Assembly: GCA_963747535.1 (NCBI GenBank)
Contig: CAVVFX010000002.1
Span: 496,001 to 560,000 of the forward strand
From: CAVVFX01 sp963747535
GTDB lineage: Bacteria > Acidobacteriota > Terriglobia > Bryobacterales > Bryobacteraceae
Direction of reading: 5' to 3'
Length of the DNA stretch: 64,000 bases
Below, piece after piece: positions 25,776 to 36,400 of the stretch. Every line of letters starts with the position of its first letter. Position 1 is the stretch's first letter. A program made the translations under genes and the position numbers. The notes under the pieces were generated by a model. The model had not been told where the DNA came from, ran no database searches, and was given only the letters and a program-made list of their open reading frames with translations.

Positions 25776-26407
25776 TAGAGATTGATGATTCCCCGTTTCA
25801 GCCCGACCACGAGAGCGTGGGCCCGATCGTGAACGCCGAGTTTATTGAAGATGCTCTTCATGTGGCCCTTCACGGTCTCTTCTGTGATAGAGAGTTGAAA
25901 GGCGATCTCCTTGTTGGCATTCCCGCCCGAAATCAGCCTCAGAACCTCAATTTCCCGTGATGACAAGGCGTCATCGCAGGCATGCTCGGCGAGCGCCGCC
26001 GCCACCTCGGGCGGAATCCGCTTTTGCCCGGCATGTACCAGGCGGATGATGTCCACCAGGTCTTTCCGCACAAGACTTTTGAGCAGGTAGGCGCGCGCCC
26101 CGGCTCTGAGCGCGCGCAACACCTGGACGTCTCCCGCGTAAGTTGTCAGAACGATCACTCGCGCCCCAGGGAATTCGCCGCAGATTGAAATCATCGCATC
26201 GACGCCATCCATCACCGGCATCTGCAAATCCATCAAGGTGACATCGGGACGATGTATGCGGAATTGTTCGATCGCCTCGCGGCCATTAGAAGCCTCGGCA
26301 ACCAGTGTCATGTTCGATTGACCGGCCAAGAGGGCGGCCACGGCCTCGCGGAGGAGGGGGTGATCGTCGACAGAGAGAATGCGAATGGGGGCACGATCAG
26401 GGTTCAT
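25775..26407 (-). CDS. NarL/FixJ-type response regulator
   Basis: 210 residues from ATG 26407. Receiver domain with acidic pocket LSVDDH, phosphorylation Asp in LMDLQMP, Thr in VLTTY and Lys in YLLKS; LuxR-type helix-turn-helix SSREIEVLRLISGGNANKEI, SITEETVKGHMKSIFNKLGV. The start overlaps the stop of the kinase gene by 4 bases, so the two form a two-component pair. The stop codon TAG is made of the flanking TA and the first base of the MITE, so the insertion set the present end of the protein. Confidence 0.93.
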   Translation of the reverse strand: MNPDRAPIRILSVDDHPLLREAVAALLAGQSNMTLVAEASNGREAIEQFRIHRPDVTLMDLQMPVMDGVDAMISICGEFPGARVIVLTTYAGDVQVLRALRAGARAYLLKSLVRKDLVDIIRLVHAGQKRIPPEVAAALAEHACDDALSSREIEVLRLISGGNANKEIAFQLSITEETVKGHMKSIFNKLGVHDRAHALVVGLKRGIINL

Positions 26408-29400
26408 GAGAGCCTGCCTCCTTTGGTGCCGAACAGCCGCAGACCGGTGCGGCGGCGCGCCGTTTCGTACGCTTTGGAGCCGGGAATGCGCAACTCCACC
26501 TCGGTCCCGGCTCCAATTTCGCTCCAAATCTCCAATTTCGCGCCGATCTGTTCGGCACGCTCGCGCATGCCTGCCAGACCCCAGTGTCCATCTCGTCCCG
26601 CGTGCAGGTGCTCCGGGTCAATCCCCTTCCCATCGTCCCGGATCCGCAGCCGGAGCAGCGCTTCCCCGTACGTAATCTCCGCTTCGACTTGACTTGCCTG
26701 CGCGTGGCGGAAGGCATTTTGCAACGCCTCGCGCGCGATGCGGTAGATGTCGTCGCGGACGATGGGATGGAGGTCCCGCGGGGGGCCCTCGATAGAAATG
26801 CGGAATGCTGCCGAAACGTTCTCGCCATTCTTGGCGCCGGCGAGTTCCTCACCCAACGCGGCCATCGCCTGGGAAAGTTCGTTGCCAGCCTGCGTGGAGG
26901 ATCGCAGATTCTGAATCGCCTCGCGGCCTTCGGCGATGGCCCGATCGGCCCGATCGAGAACTCTTTCGAGAGCCTCCTGCGCTTTGCCGGGCGGAAGTTG
27001 ATCCTTTACCGCCTGAAAATGAAACATCAACGCCTGAAAACTCTGCAACAGCGTGTCGTGCAGTTCCCGGGCAATGCGGGTGCGCTCGCCGACACGCTCT
27101 TCCAGGCGCATGTCGAATTGCCGCGCGATCTGATGGAGCCGGTATCGATACATTCCCCAAAGCAACGATAGAAAAGCGATGGCGCAAAATCCCAGGAACC
27201 AAGAGGTCTGATAGTACGCGGGCTCGATAGAAAAATTGAAAGATGCGCCGGCTTCATTCCACACGCCGTTGTTATTGGACGCCATCACGCGGAAACGGTA
27301 TTGGCGCGGAGGAAGATCGTTATAGAATGCCTTCCGCTCATTGCCAACATCTTTCCAGCCGGGATCGCGGCCTTCCAGCTTGACGCGAAAACGGATTTTC
27401 TCCGGCGCCGCCAGGCTGAGAGCGGTATAGTCGATTTCGAGATCGCGCACCAGCGGAGGCAGACGTAAGTTCGACGCGGTGTCGTAAGTCTGCCGGTCGG
27501 CGACGATTTGTTCGATATGCACCGGCGGGGGAAGTTTGTTGAAGGGAAGATGATGTGGATCGACGACGCTGACGCCGCCGAAAGGCAAGAACCACAATTT
27601 CCCATTCGCGGTCTTGGCGGCACGGGGGCTATAGCTGCTCGTGTTTGCGTGGCTCCTGAAGCCGTCCGATTCGTCGAAAACCGTCACAGGGATCATGCGC
27701 TTCGCATTGGCTAGCCACGCGTCCAAATCGGATTTGGCAATGCGCACCAGACCGCAGGCCATGCCCAGCCAGAGAGCATGAGAGTCGTCTTCCAGCATCC
27801 AATTAACGGCATCGCAGGGCAATCCGTTCCTGCTTGCCAGCGTGGTGACGCGACCGTTTTTCACCCTGCTGAGCCCGCCCTGCGTCGCTGCCCAGAGCGC
27901 ACCGTCCGGATCAAGCTGAAGGTCATTGACGTGACCCTCACCCAACCCGTCGGCGACACCGAAGGATGCGCGGACCTGACCATCCTTGAAGTACGCCACG
28001 CCGCCTCCAAAAAATCCGACCCATAGTCCGCCCTGAGCGGGATCAGAGAGCAGAGTGGACGCGATGTCCTGACGTCCCAGCCTGGCCCATGGAATGGTTT
28101 CGACCACTCGCCCTTCCAACAAATGTAAGAGGCCCCGATCCTGATCGCTAATCCAGAGGTTCCCTGCACTGTCTCCGGCGATGGAATGCATCTGTCCGCC
28201 GGGCAAGCCTTTCACAGGAACGAACCGTCCATTCTCAAAGTAGGCGCCGCCTCCCAAGGAAGAGGCCCAAATGCGCCCGCGAGCGTCCTGAAAAAGGGAC
28301 TGGACAACACTATCCGGCAATCCACTGGTCTCCTTTCGGTAAACCGTAATTTGGCCGTCATTCAATCTGTTCAGGCCTTTTGGCGTGCCAAGCCAAACGC
28401 TGCCGTCCCTCGCCGCAAGGACAGACCAAACATTGGCGCTAGACAAACCTTGCTTCACGGAAATCGTGGGGACGGCGAGATCGCGAAAGCGGTCGAGGCC
28501 ATCAAGAGTGGCAGCCCAAATATTGCCTTCACGATCCTCAAAGAGTCTCGCAACGTTATTGCCTGAGAGACCGTCGGACTGCGTAAACACATCGGTTCTT
28601 CCCTGGTGTAGGTGCAAGATTCCCCGGTCCCCCGTTCCGATCCACAGACCTCCATTGCGATCACGGAGCAGCCGATGAGCCGTGATCGGGAGCGCGACGC
28701 CAGGAAGTGGAAACGCCTCGGCTTTCCCGTCAGCGAACTTTGTGATGCCGCCAGCCGTCGCGATCAGGAGAGCGCTGTTGTCGCCTTCGACCAGAGCGTA
28801 GATCTCGCCATCCTGATCTCGTTTCGGGTAGCGTTTCGGAGGGCCGGGCTTCCATCGCCACAGTCCGTTCGCCCCTCCTGCCCACAGATTACCTTGGCCG
28901 TCCTCACACAAAGTGAGAATGCCGCGGCCGAGACTGCCGTCCTCTCCATAGCACTGGATGCCGCCGGTTCGAACCGCGCACAGCCTACCAGTGGAAGTCG
29001 CGAACGCACCGATCCACACCGTCCCTTCCCGGTCCTCTAGAACCGCAAGAATATCCTGCCCAGTCAGCTCTCGGTAATGAGTCAGCTTGCCGTTCTTCCA
29101 ACTGGTAAGCCCTTTGTCGGTGCCAATCCAAAGACGTCCGTCGCGCGCGACGAGCAGTCTCCGAATGCTGTTGCTAGGGAGATGCTCACCAGCCGGCGGC
29201 TGCCAGGGGACGCTCCGAACGCCGTCGAAGCGAAACAAGCCGAATTCCGTGGCGAGCCAGAGATAACCGTCCGGAGTCTGAGCAAAGGAGTCAATGGCGC
29301 CTTTGAAAATACCGTCACGGGTCGTCCACGCGGTGTGCGCGTATTGATTCACGTCGAGAGATGGGTTTAACGCGATAGCACAACGGCAACACGCCAGGCC

Positions 29401-29439
29401 GATGCCAAGAGCGATAATGAGCCGTTTCGGCATGCGCAT
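26404..29439 (-). CDS. Sensor histidine kinase with periplasmic propeller (Reg_prop/Y_Y_Y) domains
   Basis: 1011 residues from ATG 29439 (29433 is an alternative). Signal/anchor at the N-terminus, then about 14 propeller strands of the form DGxLWIGTxxGL (for example DGYLWLATEFGL, DGRLWIGTDKGL, GGLWIGTGDRGIL), a Y_Y_Y domain (YRFRVMASNNNGVWNEAG), one membrane segment (TSWFLGFCAIAFLSLLWGMY), a HisKA_3 dimerisation helix with H-box ARELHDTLLQSFQALMFHFQ and a HATPase (EALQNAFRHAQA, DDGKGI, GHWGLAGMRERA). This architecture senses extracellular, often sugar-like, ligands. Overlaps the response regulator by 4 bases. Confidence 0.93.
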   Translation of the reverse strand: MRMPKRLIIALGIGLACCRCAIALNPSLDVNQYAHTAWTTRDGIFKGAIDSFAQTPDGYLWLATEFGLFRFDGVRSVPWQPPAGEHLPSNSIRRLLVARDGRLWIGTDKGLTSWKNGKLTHYRELTGQDILAVLEDREGTVWIGAFATSTGRLCAVRTGGIQCYGEDGSLGRGILTLCEDGQGNLWAGGANGLWRWKPGPPKRYPKRDQDGEIYALVEGDNSALLIATAGGITKFADGKAEAFPLPGVALPITAHRLLRDRNGGLWIGTGDRGILHLHQGRTDVFTQSDGLSGNNVARLFEDREGNIWAATLDGLDRFRDLAVPTISVKQGLSSANVWSVLAARDGSVWLGTPKGLNRLNDGQITVYRKETSGLPDSVVQSLFQDARGRIWASSLGGGAYFENGRFVPVKGLPGGQMHSIAGDSAGNLWISDQDRGLLHLLEGRVVETIPWARLGRQDIASTLLSDPAQGGLWVGFFGGGVAYFKDGQVRASFGVADGLGEGHVNDLQLDPDGALWAATQGGLSRVKNGRVTTLASRNGLPCDAVNWMLEDDSHALWLGMACGLVRIAKSDLDAWLANAKRMIPVTVFDESDGFRSHANTSSYSPRAAKTANGKLWFLPFGGVSVVDPHHLPFNKLPPPVHIEQIVADRQTYDTASNLRLPPLVRDLEIDYTALSLAAPEKIRFRVKLEGRDPGWKDVGNERKAFYNDLPPRQYRFRVMASNNNGVWNEAGASFNFSIEPAYYQTSWFLGFCAIAFLSLLWGMYRYRLHQIARQFDMRLEERVGERTRIARELHDTLLQSFQALMFHFQAVKDQLPPGKAQEALERVLDRADRAIAEGREAIQNLRSSTQAGNELSQAMAALGEELAGAKNGENVSAAFRISIEGPPRDLHPIVRDDIYRIAREALQNAFRHAQASQVEAEITYGEALLRLRIRDDGKGIDPEHLHAGRDGHWGLAGMRERAEQIGAKLEIWSEIGAGTEVELRIPGSKAYETARRRTGLRLFGTKGGRLS

Positions 29440-30016
29440 AATTATCGCGCACCGAAGCAAACCGGCTGTGGCGCGTGTCGATAGTCCGTCAAAAAGGCGG
29501 CGGACCGACTCCACGCTAAACGACTGCCGGGGTCTCCAGTCATACAAGTCTCTTAATTGCAGGACCATCAGGCATTGGGGGTTAGAATGCTCGATGACCG
29601 CCTTGCATTTCCCAAACCGATCCATGGGTGGGGCGGGCGCCCTCGCCCGCTCGGAGGCCCCTGCCTCCGCCTCACAAAGCGGCCGCGCAGTGGATCTTCT
29701 TCCGGCGGTCCGGCTGGCGTGGTTTGCGGCGGCACTGTTCGCCACGGTCCCCGTGCTCGCGCAGAACGCTGAGACAACCAGGGGCGCCCCGAAGGGCGCC
29801 CACCACCTTCGCCTGAATCCCGCCGTCAGAGCCGGTCGCGAAAACCTTCCGAGAGTTGGTAGGCCGCCGAAAGTCGTCTATAATGCTGGGGTCGTCTGGG
29901 TTGACGATTGCTCCAGAACGTCGGTTCGACCCGAGCGAGCGTACCAGGCGTTCGATTGTCCGTAACATCGGCGAACGCTGGTGCAGGCCCGCGAATCTCC
30001 CGTTTGCATCACGAAG
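29440..30016. other. Intergenic region with hairpins
   Basis: 577 bases between divergent genes. A frame with a possible leader (LPAVRLAWFAAALFATVPVLAQN) at about 29690-29770 is not followed by recognisable protein. GGCGCCC-cgaa-GGGCGCC near 29785-29802 forms a strong hairpin. It probably holds the promoters of both neighbours, but I cannot point to them. Confidence 0.4.
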
Positions 30017-32404
30017 ATGGCCATTAAAACAACCGATATTCGGCCAACTGGTCAAGGCCAGGCTGCTCAGCGGGCCCCCGTCGCCACTTCCGAAAAGGCC
30101 GACGGCATCCGTCGTATTCTCGAATCCGCGACGAAAAAGACAACGGTAATGAATGTCGCCGATGTGCGACGTCTCGCCGTGATCTCGCGCAATATGACGG
30201 ACGTTAATGGGCGCGTCTCCCAAGAAGTAGCGAAGGAACTTGGGCGGATCGAACGCGAGTACAAGTTCACGCGCAGGGCGAGATCATTATTCCAAAACAC
30301 GCTCGGCAAGTTGGGTATCGACTCAGATTCCCCGATCCGGATGCCCGTGGATGACAAGCCGTATTGGATGAGAAATGACCATCCGCTCATGACGTATCGG
30401 TCCAACACGGAACTGCCCTCTGCGGCGGACGTGGTCATAGTTGGGGCTGGGCTCACCGGAGCATCGGCGGCACACTACCTGAGTAAGGCTGCGAGGCCGG
30501 GTCTGCGAATTGTCGTGCTTGACAAAGGTGCGCCCGCCAGCGAAGCCAGTGGGCGCAATGGCGGGAATTTCGAGTTGTTGCCCGAGAACTCACTAGGTAT
30601 TTACGAAGGGCTGGCCCGCGGACGCCTGTCGTTCCTTCACCGAAGCTATCCTGCCGTACCGATTGAGATCCTGCGGACTGAAAGTGAACGGCAGGCATCG
30701 ATCATATTTGGGCTTGCGCTCCGAAACCGCAACACGATGAAGCAGATCATTGAGCAGGAGAACATTGAATGCGATTTCTGCCCCCGCGGCTGGTTATATC
30801 TGGCCCACACGGAAAATGAAGAACAGGCGATCTGTGAAGAGGTGGTTCTAGCCGCCGAGCAGCGACAAAAGATAGAGATCTGGTCGCGCGTAAAGATCAG
30901 GACTGAGTTTGGGTTCGATCGGGATCACATCGGACGTTTCATTCCGGGCGACGGCTCCTATCATCCGTTTAAGTTTGTTTGTGGCCTTCTTGAGAGATGC
31001 CTGGCATCCGGCGTTGAGTTGTACACGGGGATCAGAGTTCGCGAGGTCCGCACGTCGAATGATGTCAGTCATTCCGTGATAACCGATGATGGCACGATCA
31101 TCGCTGGGCGCGTCATTGTCGCCGCTAATGCGTTCACGAGTCAGATCTTCCCTGAGCTGGGAGCAATTCAGCCCACTCAAAGCCAGATTGCGGTGACTGA
31201 GTTCGCGCCGGATCGTTGTCGCGGACGAATTGTGACATCCGAGGAGGGCCCGGTGTACTTCAATCAGCCGCGAGCGGGTGCACGATACGGTGTTGCCCCG
31301 CTTCTCATGGGCGGAGGAGCGGACCGCCCCACCAATGACCCTTCGTCGCGGCGCAGGAATGCGAAAATACACGAGAAGCTGATTCGTTTGCGCGAACGGT
31401 TCTTTCCTGAACTTAAGAAACGGCCGTACTCGGCGGAATGGGTCGGGGCCTGCGGTTTCACGCCGGACCAACTGCCTGTCGTTGGCTTTCTTCGGCCTGG
31501 AATCGTCATAGCAGCGGGATTTAATGGTTATGGCGGCAGCTATTGTTGTATATCCGGCCAGGTAGCGGCTACAATGGCACTCAGCGGGAAGATGCCTGAT
31601 TGGCTGCCAGAAGACGTTCTCTCCCCGAAGCGGCTTCTGACAAGGACACCCCTTTTCATGACTGGGACGGAAGGTCTGTGGCGGATTGCAGCCTCATTAT
31701 GTGCGCAGTTGCGGGCGGTCAATCGTCAGATTTCCGACGCGATCTCCTTTCCCTCTGAGGCGACTCGATCTTCCAAGAGAGCGCGATCTTCCAATCCCAG
31801 TCACTTTTCATCCCGGCTCTCAGACGCGAACGGCGCTCCCGCATTGGGCGTCGATCCTAAATTGTTGTGTTCGCTTCCGGCTTTCAGTGAATTCACGCCG
31901 GAAGAGAGCCAACAGTTGCTCGCCATGATGCGCCGGTGGGATCTTCCGGGTCGGATGTTGCTCTTTACGCAAGGTAGCCCCGGAAGAAGTTGTTTCGTCG
32001 TTCTGAGCGGCGCGGTAAATGTCAGCATGAAGGTGCGCGGTCAGGAGCGGCTGCTTTCCACACTTCATCCCGGCAGCATTTTCGGACAGATCGCGCTCAT
32101 CGAGGGCAGCCCTCGAACCGCAACCTGTGCCACCGTCAAGAGTGCCGTTCTACTCGAGATTGAGCAAGACGCCTGTAAACGATTATTCGCGACGTGTTCT
32201 CCAACGGCGCTGAAGTTTCTTGGGGCGCTTAATCAGGGGCTGATTTGGGCATTACGCGGAGCCGACCGGCAATTGATGCGCCTCAACGTCGACGGCCGCG
32301 CCACGCGACCTGTAAGCGCGGATGTTGAGCCTGGAGCGCGGCAAGTGCCTGAGACCGACGGGCTATATTTCCAATTGGCCACATGGCGCGCAGCGGCTGA
32401 ATAG
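30017..32404 (+). CDS. FAD-dependent oxidoreductase (DAO type) fused to cyclic-nucleotide-binding domain
   Basis: 795 residues from ATG 30017 (a start at 29981 adds 12). Residues 1-125 are a charged helical extension of unknown type. VVIVGAGLTGASAAHYLSKA at about 139-158 is the FAD Rossmann motif, followed by SGRNGGNFEL and a late GFTPDQLPVVGFLRPGIVIA / GFNGYGGSY, as in D-amino-acid or sarcosine oxidase relatives. After a Ser-rich linker (about 560-610), residues 620-735 form a CNB domain (FSEFTPEESQQLL, GSFVVLSG-like strand, PGSIFGQIALIEGSPRTATC). The phosphate-binding cassette FGQIALIEGSPRTATC is close to the canonical FGE-(L/I)AL-x-RAT form but has Gln for Glu. Control of an oxidase by cNMP is inferred. 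Confidence 0.85.
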   Translation: MAIKTTDIRPTGQGQAAQRAPVATSEKADGIRRILESATKKTTVMNVADVRRLAVISRNMTDVNGRVSQEVAKELGRIEREYKFTRRARSLFQNTLGKLGIDSDSPIRMPVDDKPYWMRNDHPLMTYRSNTELPSAADVVIVGAGLTGASAAHYLSKAARPGLRIVVLDKGAPASEASGRNGGNFELLPENSLGIYEGLARGRLSFLHRSYPAVPIEILRTESERQASIIFGLALRNRNTMKQIIEQENIECDFCPRGWLYLAHTENEEQAICEEVVLAAEQRQKIEIWSRVKIRTEFGFDRDHIGRFIPGDGSYHPFKFVCGLLERCLASGVELYTGIRVREVRTSNDVSHSVITDDGTIIAGRVIVAANAFTSQIFPELGAIQPTQSQIAVTEFAPDRCRGRIVTSEEGPVYFNQPRAGARYGVAPLLMGGGADRPTNDPSSRRRNAKIHEKLIRLRERFFPELKKRPYSAEWVGACGFTPDQLPVVGFLRPGIVIAAGFNGYGGSYCCISGQVAATMALSGKMPDWLPEDVLSPKRLLTRTPLFMTGTEGLWRIAASLCAQLRAVNRQISDAISFPSEATRSSKRARSSNPSHFSSRLSDANGAPALGVDPKLLCSLPAFSEFTPEESQQLLAMMRRWDLPGRMLLFTQGSPGRSCFVVLSGAVNVSMKVRGQERLLSTLHPGSIFGQIALIEGSPRTATCATVKSAVLLEIEQDACKRLFATCSPTALKFLGALNQGLIWALRGADRQLMRLNVDGRATRPVSADVEPGARQVPETDGLYFQLATWRAAAE

Positions 32405-32598
32405 TTGATTCCTGCGCTTTCCTGAATCCTGACATTGGGGTTGACAATCCAGAACCCTGGCCGGCAACGGGGTTCGAGGAGATCTGGTAGCCCGCAGGTA
32501 GCGGTGCCAGGCCGCCGTGGAGCAGTAAACGGCGATATGGGAAACGGACGGATCAGGTGGTTGTCACGAAAAGGTCAACGGACTTACCTCCCGCGCAG

Positions 32599-33342
32599 CT
32601 ACCTCCTCGTGAGCGCCGCCGCCAGATACCGGAGTTCGGATTCCACTTCCGCGGGATCGGCCACGGTATCCGCGATCTCCTGGCGAAAAACTTCGCGATA
32701 CCTCTTCCGGAGCCTGTGAATCGCCACCTTGAGCGCCCCCTCCGACGTGTTCATTTCGCGAGCCAGCGTGACATACGGTGCGTCCGACTGCCCGAGAAGG
32801 AACACCTTCAGCCGTTCGAAATGCTCCGGGCGGCCGTGTTGCATGAACTCGTCGCGCAGTTTCCCCACGACTCGATCAAGCACGGAAAGCGCCCAGCGCC
32901 GCTCGAAGATCCGCTCCGGCGTCTCGTCGTGCGCAGGCTCGCGCTGGTAGCGCTCTTCGCCGGACGAGAATTCAAGCTGCACAACTATACCGCCGCCCCT
33001 TTTGTATGCGCGGTGGCGATCTGCCTCGTCGGCCACGAAGAATTTCAACGAACTCAAAAGAAAGGACCGGAACCGGCCCTTCTCGGGATCCGCGCGATCG
33101 AGATATCGCCCTTCGAGCACCCGTACGAAGAACTCCTGCGTGAGATCCTGCGCCTGATCGGCCGGGTAACCCCACCTGCGCAAATAGGCATATAACGGAT
33201 ACCAGTAGTTTTCGCAGAGCGAAACCAGAGCGGACCGAGCTTCCTTGCGATGTGGACCGCCGGCAGCGATAACCAGCGTCCAACGCGTCGTCGGAAACTG
33301 GGATGATCCCGACAGTGTGTGCATGGTCTCGCCGTTCGTCAT
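32599..33342 (-). CDS. ECF-type RNA polymerase sigma factor
   Basis: 247 residues from ATG 33342, preceded by GGAGG at the right distance; the open frame upstream to 33993 overlaps the kinase gene and is rejected. SGSSQFPTTRWTLVIAAG opens the protein, region 2 is LVSLCENYWYPLYAYLRRWG, QAQDLTQEFFVRVLEGRYLD, and region 4 is TLAREMNTSEGALKVAIHRLRKRYREV. This form (with a longer linker than classic ECF factors) is typical of Acidobacteriota and Planctomycetes factors linked to Ser/Thr kinases. The kinase gene lies 67 bases upstream on the same strand, consistent with phosphorylation-based control. Confidence 0.9.
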   Translation of the reverse strand: MTNGETMHTLSGSSQFPTTRWTLVIAAGGPHRKEARSALVSLCENYWYPLYAYLRRWGYPADQAQDLTQEFFVRVLEGRYLDRADPEKGRFRSFLLSSLKFFVADEADRHRAYKRGGGIVVQLEFSSGEERYQREPAHDETPERIFERRWALSVLDRVVGKLRDEFMQHGRPEHFERLKVFLLGQSDAPYVTLAREMNTSEGALKVAIHRLRKRYREVFRQEIADTVADPAEVESELRYLAAALTRR

Positions 33343-33409
33343 GGTCTTCCTCCGGGTCGTTCTGTTAAATAGAATAAGGAGTCCCCAGCCAAAGGTTACA
33401 GCGTTACCA

Positions 33410-36400
33410 TCACAGCCTGCCGTACTCGGCTTTGGCGCTCTTGAGGGCCGGGACCTCGGGGTCTGCGTTTGTCCAAAGTGCGAGGAAGGTCTCATAGGCC
33501 GCTTTTGCCTTGAGCTTATCTCCCGATAACGCGAACACTCTACCGAGTTGCAGGTGCGCCAGTGCGCCGATGGGATCCGCGCCCACGATGCCGCGATGAT
33601 GGAGGATCTTCTGAAACTCGGCAACCGCCTCGGTATACCGGTGCTCGGCCGTGAAGGCCTCGCCTCGCACATACGCCGAGTGCAGACCGCCCAGATAAGA
33701 ATGATTGAAGTTGAGGCCATTCGTCGCCAGCTCATAACGAAGAGCGATTTGCAGGTCCTCCACGCTCTCTGCGGGCTTGCCGTGCTCCAGCGCCGACAAC
33801 GCGCGCAAAACCGGCACGTACGTAAATTTGACAAAAGTATCTTCCGGGAAGCGCTTTTCGAGGTCGTCGGCCAGCCCTTGTGATTGAGAGGCGTCTCCCG
33901 AAAGAGCCGTACCGAGGCCGGCGGCGTATTCGACATCCCGGCCCTTCGAAAGCGCCAGCGCGGCCGTGGCGTTCCTTTTCGCGTCGGCGGCATTCCCGTA
34001 GAGCGCTTCCCACACCGCCCTTGCGGCCTGGTAACTCGCTGACACCTCGCGATCTCCCTCCTGCAGGGCTACATCCACGGCTCGGCTCGATGACCGCCGG
34101 GCGGACTGCAAGCGGCCGGAACGAGCCAGAGCAAGAGCCTCCGCGTTCGCCACCATGTGTTCCGCTCCACGCTTGCCTTTGGCCAGAGCCGCTATTCGAT
34201 CCAGCTGGTCCTTGTCACCCCTTAAGAACGCGAGAGTCCATCGGATCACCATAAGATAGGGATCGTCCAGTTTGCGTTCGGAGGCTCGTTGAAGAGTGCT
34301 CTCCGCTTCTCCGATACGATCCAGAAACAAATAGCCGCACGCAAGATTTTCATACCCGTTTACCGAGTCGGGATATGCTGCGATTTCTCTTTGGGATGCA
34401 TCAATCGCTCTTTCAAATCGGCCTGTGCCGTGAGTGGCAAGGCCTCCTAACAAACGCCAGGGACTCGGCTGTTCCACGCGAGGATAGGTCTGTATCCACA
34501 ATTCGAGGGTTTGGTACGCTTTTTCCAGATTTCCCGTCACCTCCCGGTCGTAAGTAAAGTCGATGAAAAATCTCTCGCGATCGCTGACGCGATCCCGCAA
34601 TTGCCAGCCTTTCGTAGTGCTCTGGGCTGCCAGCACGGACTCTCCAACAGTGCTGTACGCCAGCCCCAAATCGGCGTAGGCCATCGCGAATTTGGGGTCG
34701 ATTTCGACAGCGCGGCGGAAAAAAGGTATTTCTGCGGAATGCCCGGAGGATCCGTCCGCCTTCATTCCGGCGCTGTAAGCTTTCAAGGCTTCGAGTGAAG
34801 ATGTCGTAGCCTGGGCGAGCGGGATCGAGTGCTTTTCCACCGTACTCAGCGATTCACCTACCCGGGTTCTGAAACTACGGGCGATCTGACTCAGAGAGTT
34901 CAGGACATCTTCTCTCTTCGCCGCCACCGCCTGCTCCTGGTCCAGAATGTTTCCGGTGTTGCAGTTCTTTGCGCGCAAGCCCAATACATACTGGCTTCCA
35001 ACGCTCACGATCGAGCCATCCAGAATTGCGGCGCTGGCAGTTCGCTCACAGACCTGCTGCGCGATTTCCGGAGTCAGCCGTGCATCTTTCGGCTGACCCA
35101 TCAGAGACAAAGTCTGCTGGACCTGCCTGTCCGAAATCAGGCTGAGGAACGGAGATTGTTGTAGCTCCACGGACAGTCCCTGACGCAGCGTGTCGTCGAA
35201 CACAGGATCGCCGGTTTTATTCTCGAAATCTGCGAGGACAAGGGTATCCTTGTCGGTCAGCTTGGGCCGCGACGCGAAATCGCGATGGAAAAGCGACCAC
35301 GCTGTCACTCCGCCCAATACGACGAATAGGACTGCCGCGGCTGTGACGAGGGCGGGCAGCCTGTGCCTGCGAAGAAACTTTCGCGCCCGGTATGCGCGAT
35401 TCGGCGCCGAGGCCAACACCGGCCGGTGTTCCAGGTGCCTCTGGACATCTGCCGCGAGATCCGACACCGAAGCATACCGCCGTTCGCGCGTCTTCTCGAG
35501 GGCCTTCATGGTGATCGAGTTCAGGTCGCCGTCGACCAGGCGGCGAAGCGAAACCGGGTCGGTCTGACGGCGTGCGGCGATGTCGCTCGCTTCCGCACCC
35601 ATCGAGGTGAGCTTTCGCGACAGCGACGGGGCTTCGTCTTCCCGAATGATCCGCAGCATTTCCGCTAAACCGGCGTTGCGCAGCTTGGCCGTGTCGAAGG
35701 GCACGGCTCCGATCAGCAACTCATACAAAAGCACGCCGAGCGAATAGACATCGGAGGCCTCATCGATGTCCCCCGTCATCGTGTCGGCCTGCTCAGGACT
35801 GGCGTACTCCGGTGTCCCGACAATCTGCCCGAACTGGGTGAGCAGCGTGTTCTCGATGGCCCACTTGTCGGTGGCCTTCGCGATGCCGAAATCGATTACC
35901 TTGGCAACCGGTGCGCCGTCCTGCTCTGTCACCAGCACGTTGGACGGCTTCAGATCACGGTGGATCACACCCTTCTGGTGCGCATGCTGGACCGCACGGC
36001 AGACCGCGAGGAATAATGCGAGCCGCTCCCTGGTGGTCATCCGCTTGTGATCGCAATACCGGGTGATCGGCGCCCCTTCGATGTACTCCATCACGAAGTA
36101 CGGGCGCCCTTTGGTGGTCGCGCCGGCGTCGAAAATTTGGGCGATGTTGGGGTGATCCATCATCGCCAGCGCCTGGCGCTCGTTGTGGAACCGGACAAGC
36201 ACCTGGGCGGTGTCCATGCCGATCTTCACAACTTTAAGAGCCACGCGCCTGCGAATGGGCTCGAGTTGTTCGGCCAGATACACCGTGCCCATCCCCCCTT
36301 CGCCTAGAGACGAAAGGACGCGATATCGTCCGAAATCGTCATCACCGGCTGCCGCTGCTGTATCGATCGTTTGCGCTGCAGATTCTTCCGCGCCAAGCGA

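Noticed and set aside
29402..29965. 187-codon frame with a leader-like stretch
   Set aside because: The hydrophobic part is followed by compositionally odd text and repeat-derived hairpins; no ribosome site.
33343..33993. Upstream extension of the ECF sigma-factor frame
   Set aside because: Overlaps the kinase gene in another frame; the ATG at 33342 has a strong ribosome site.
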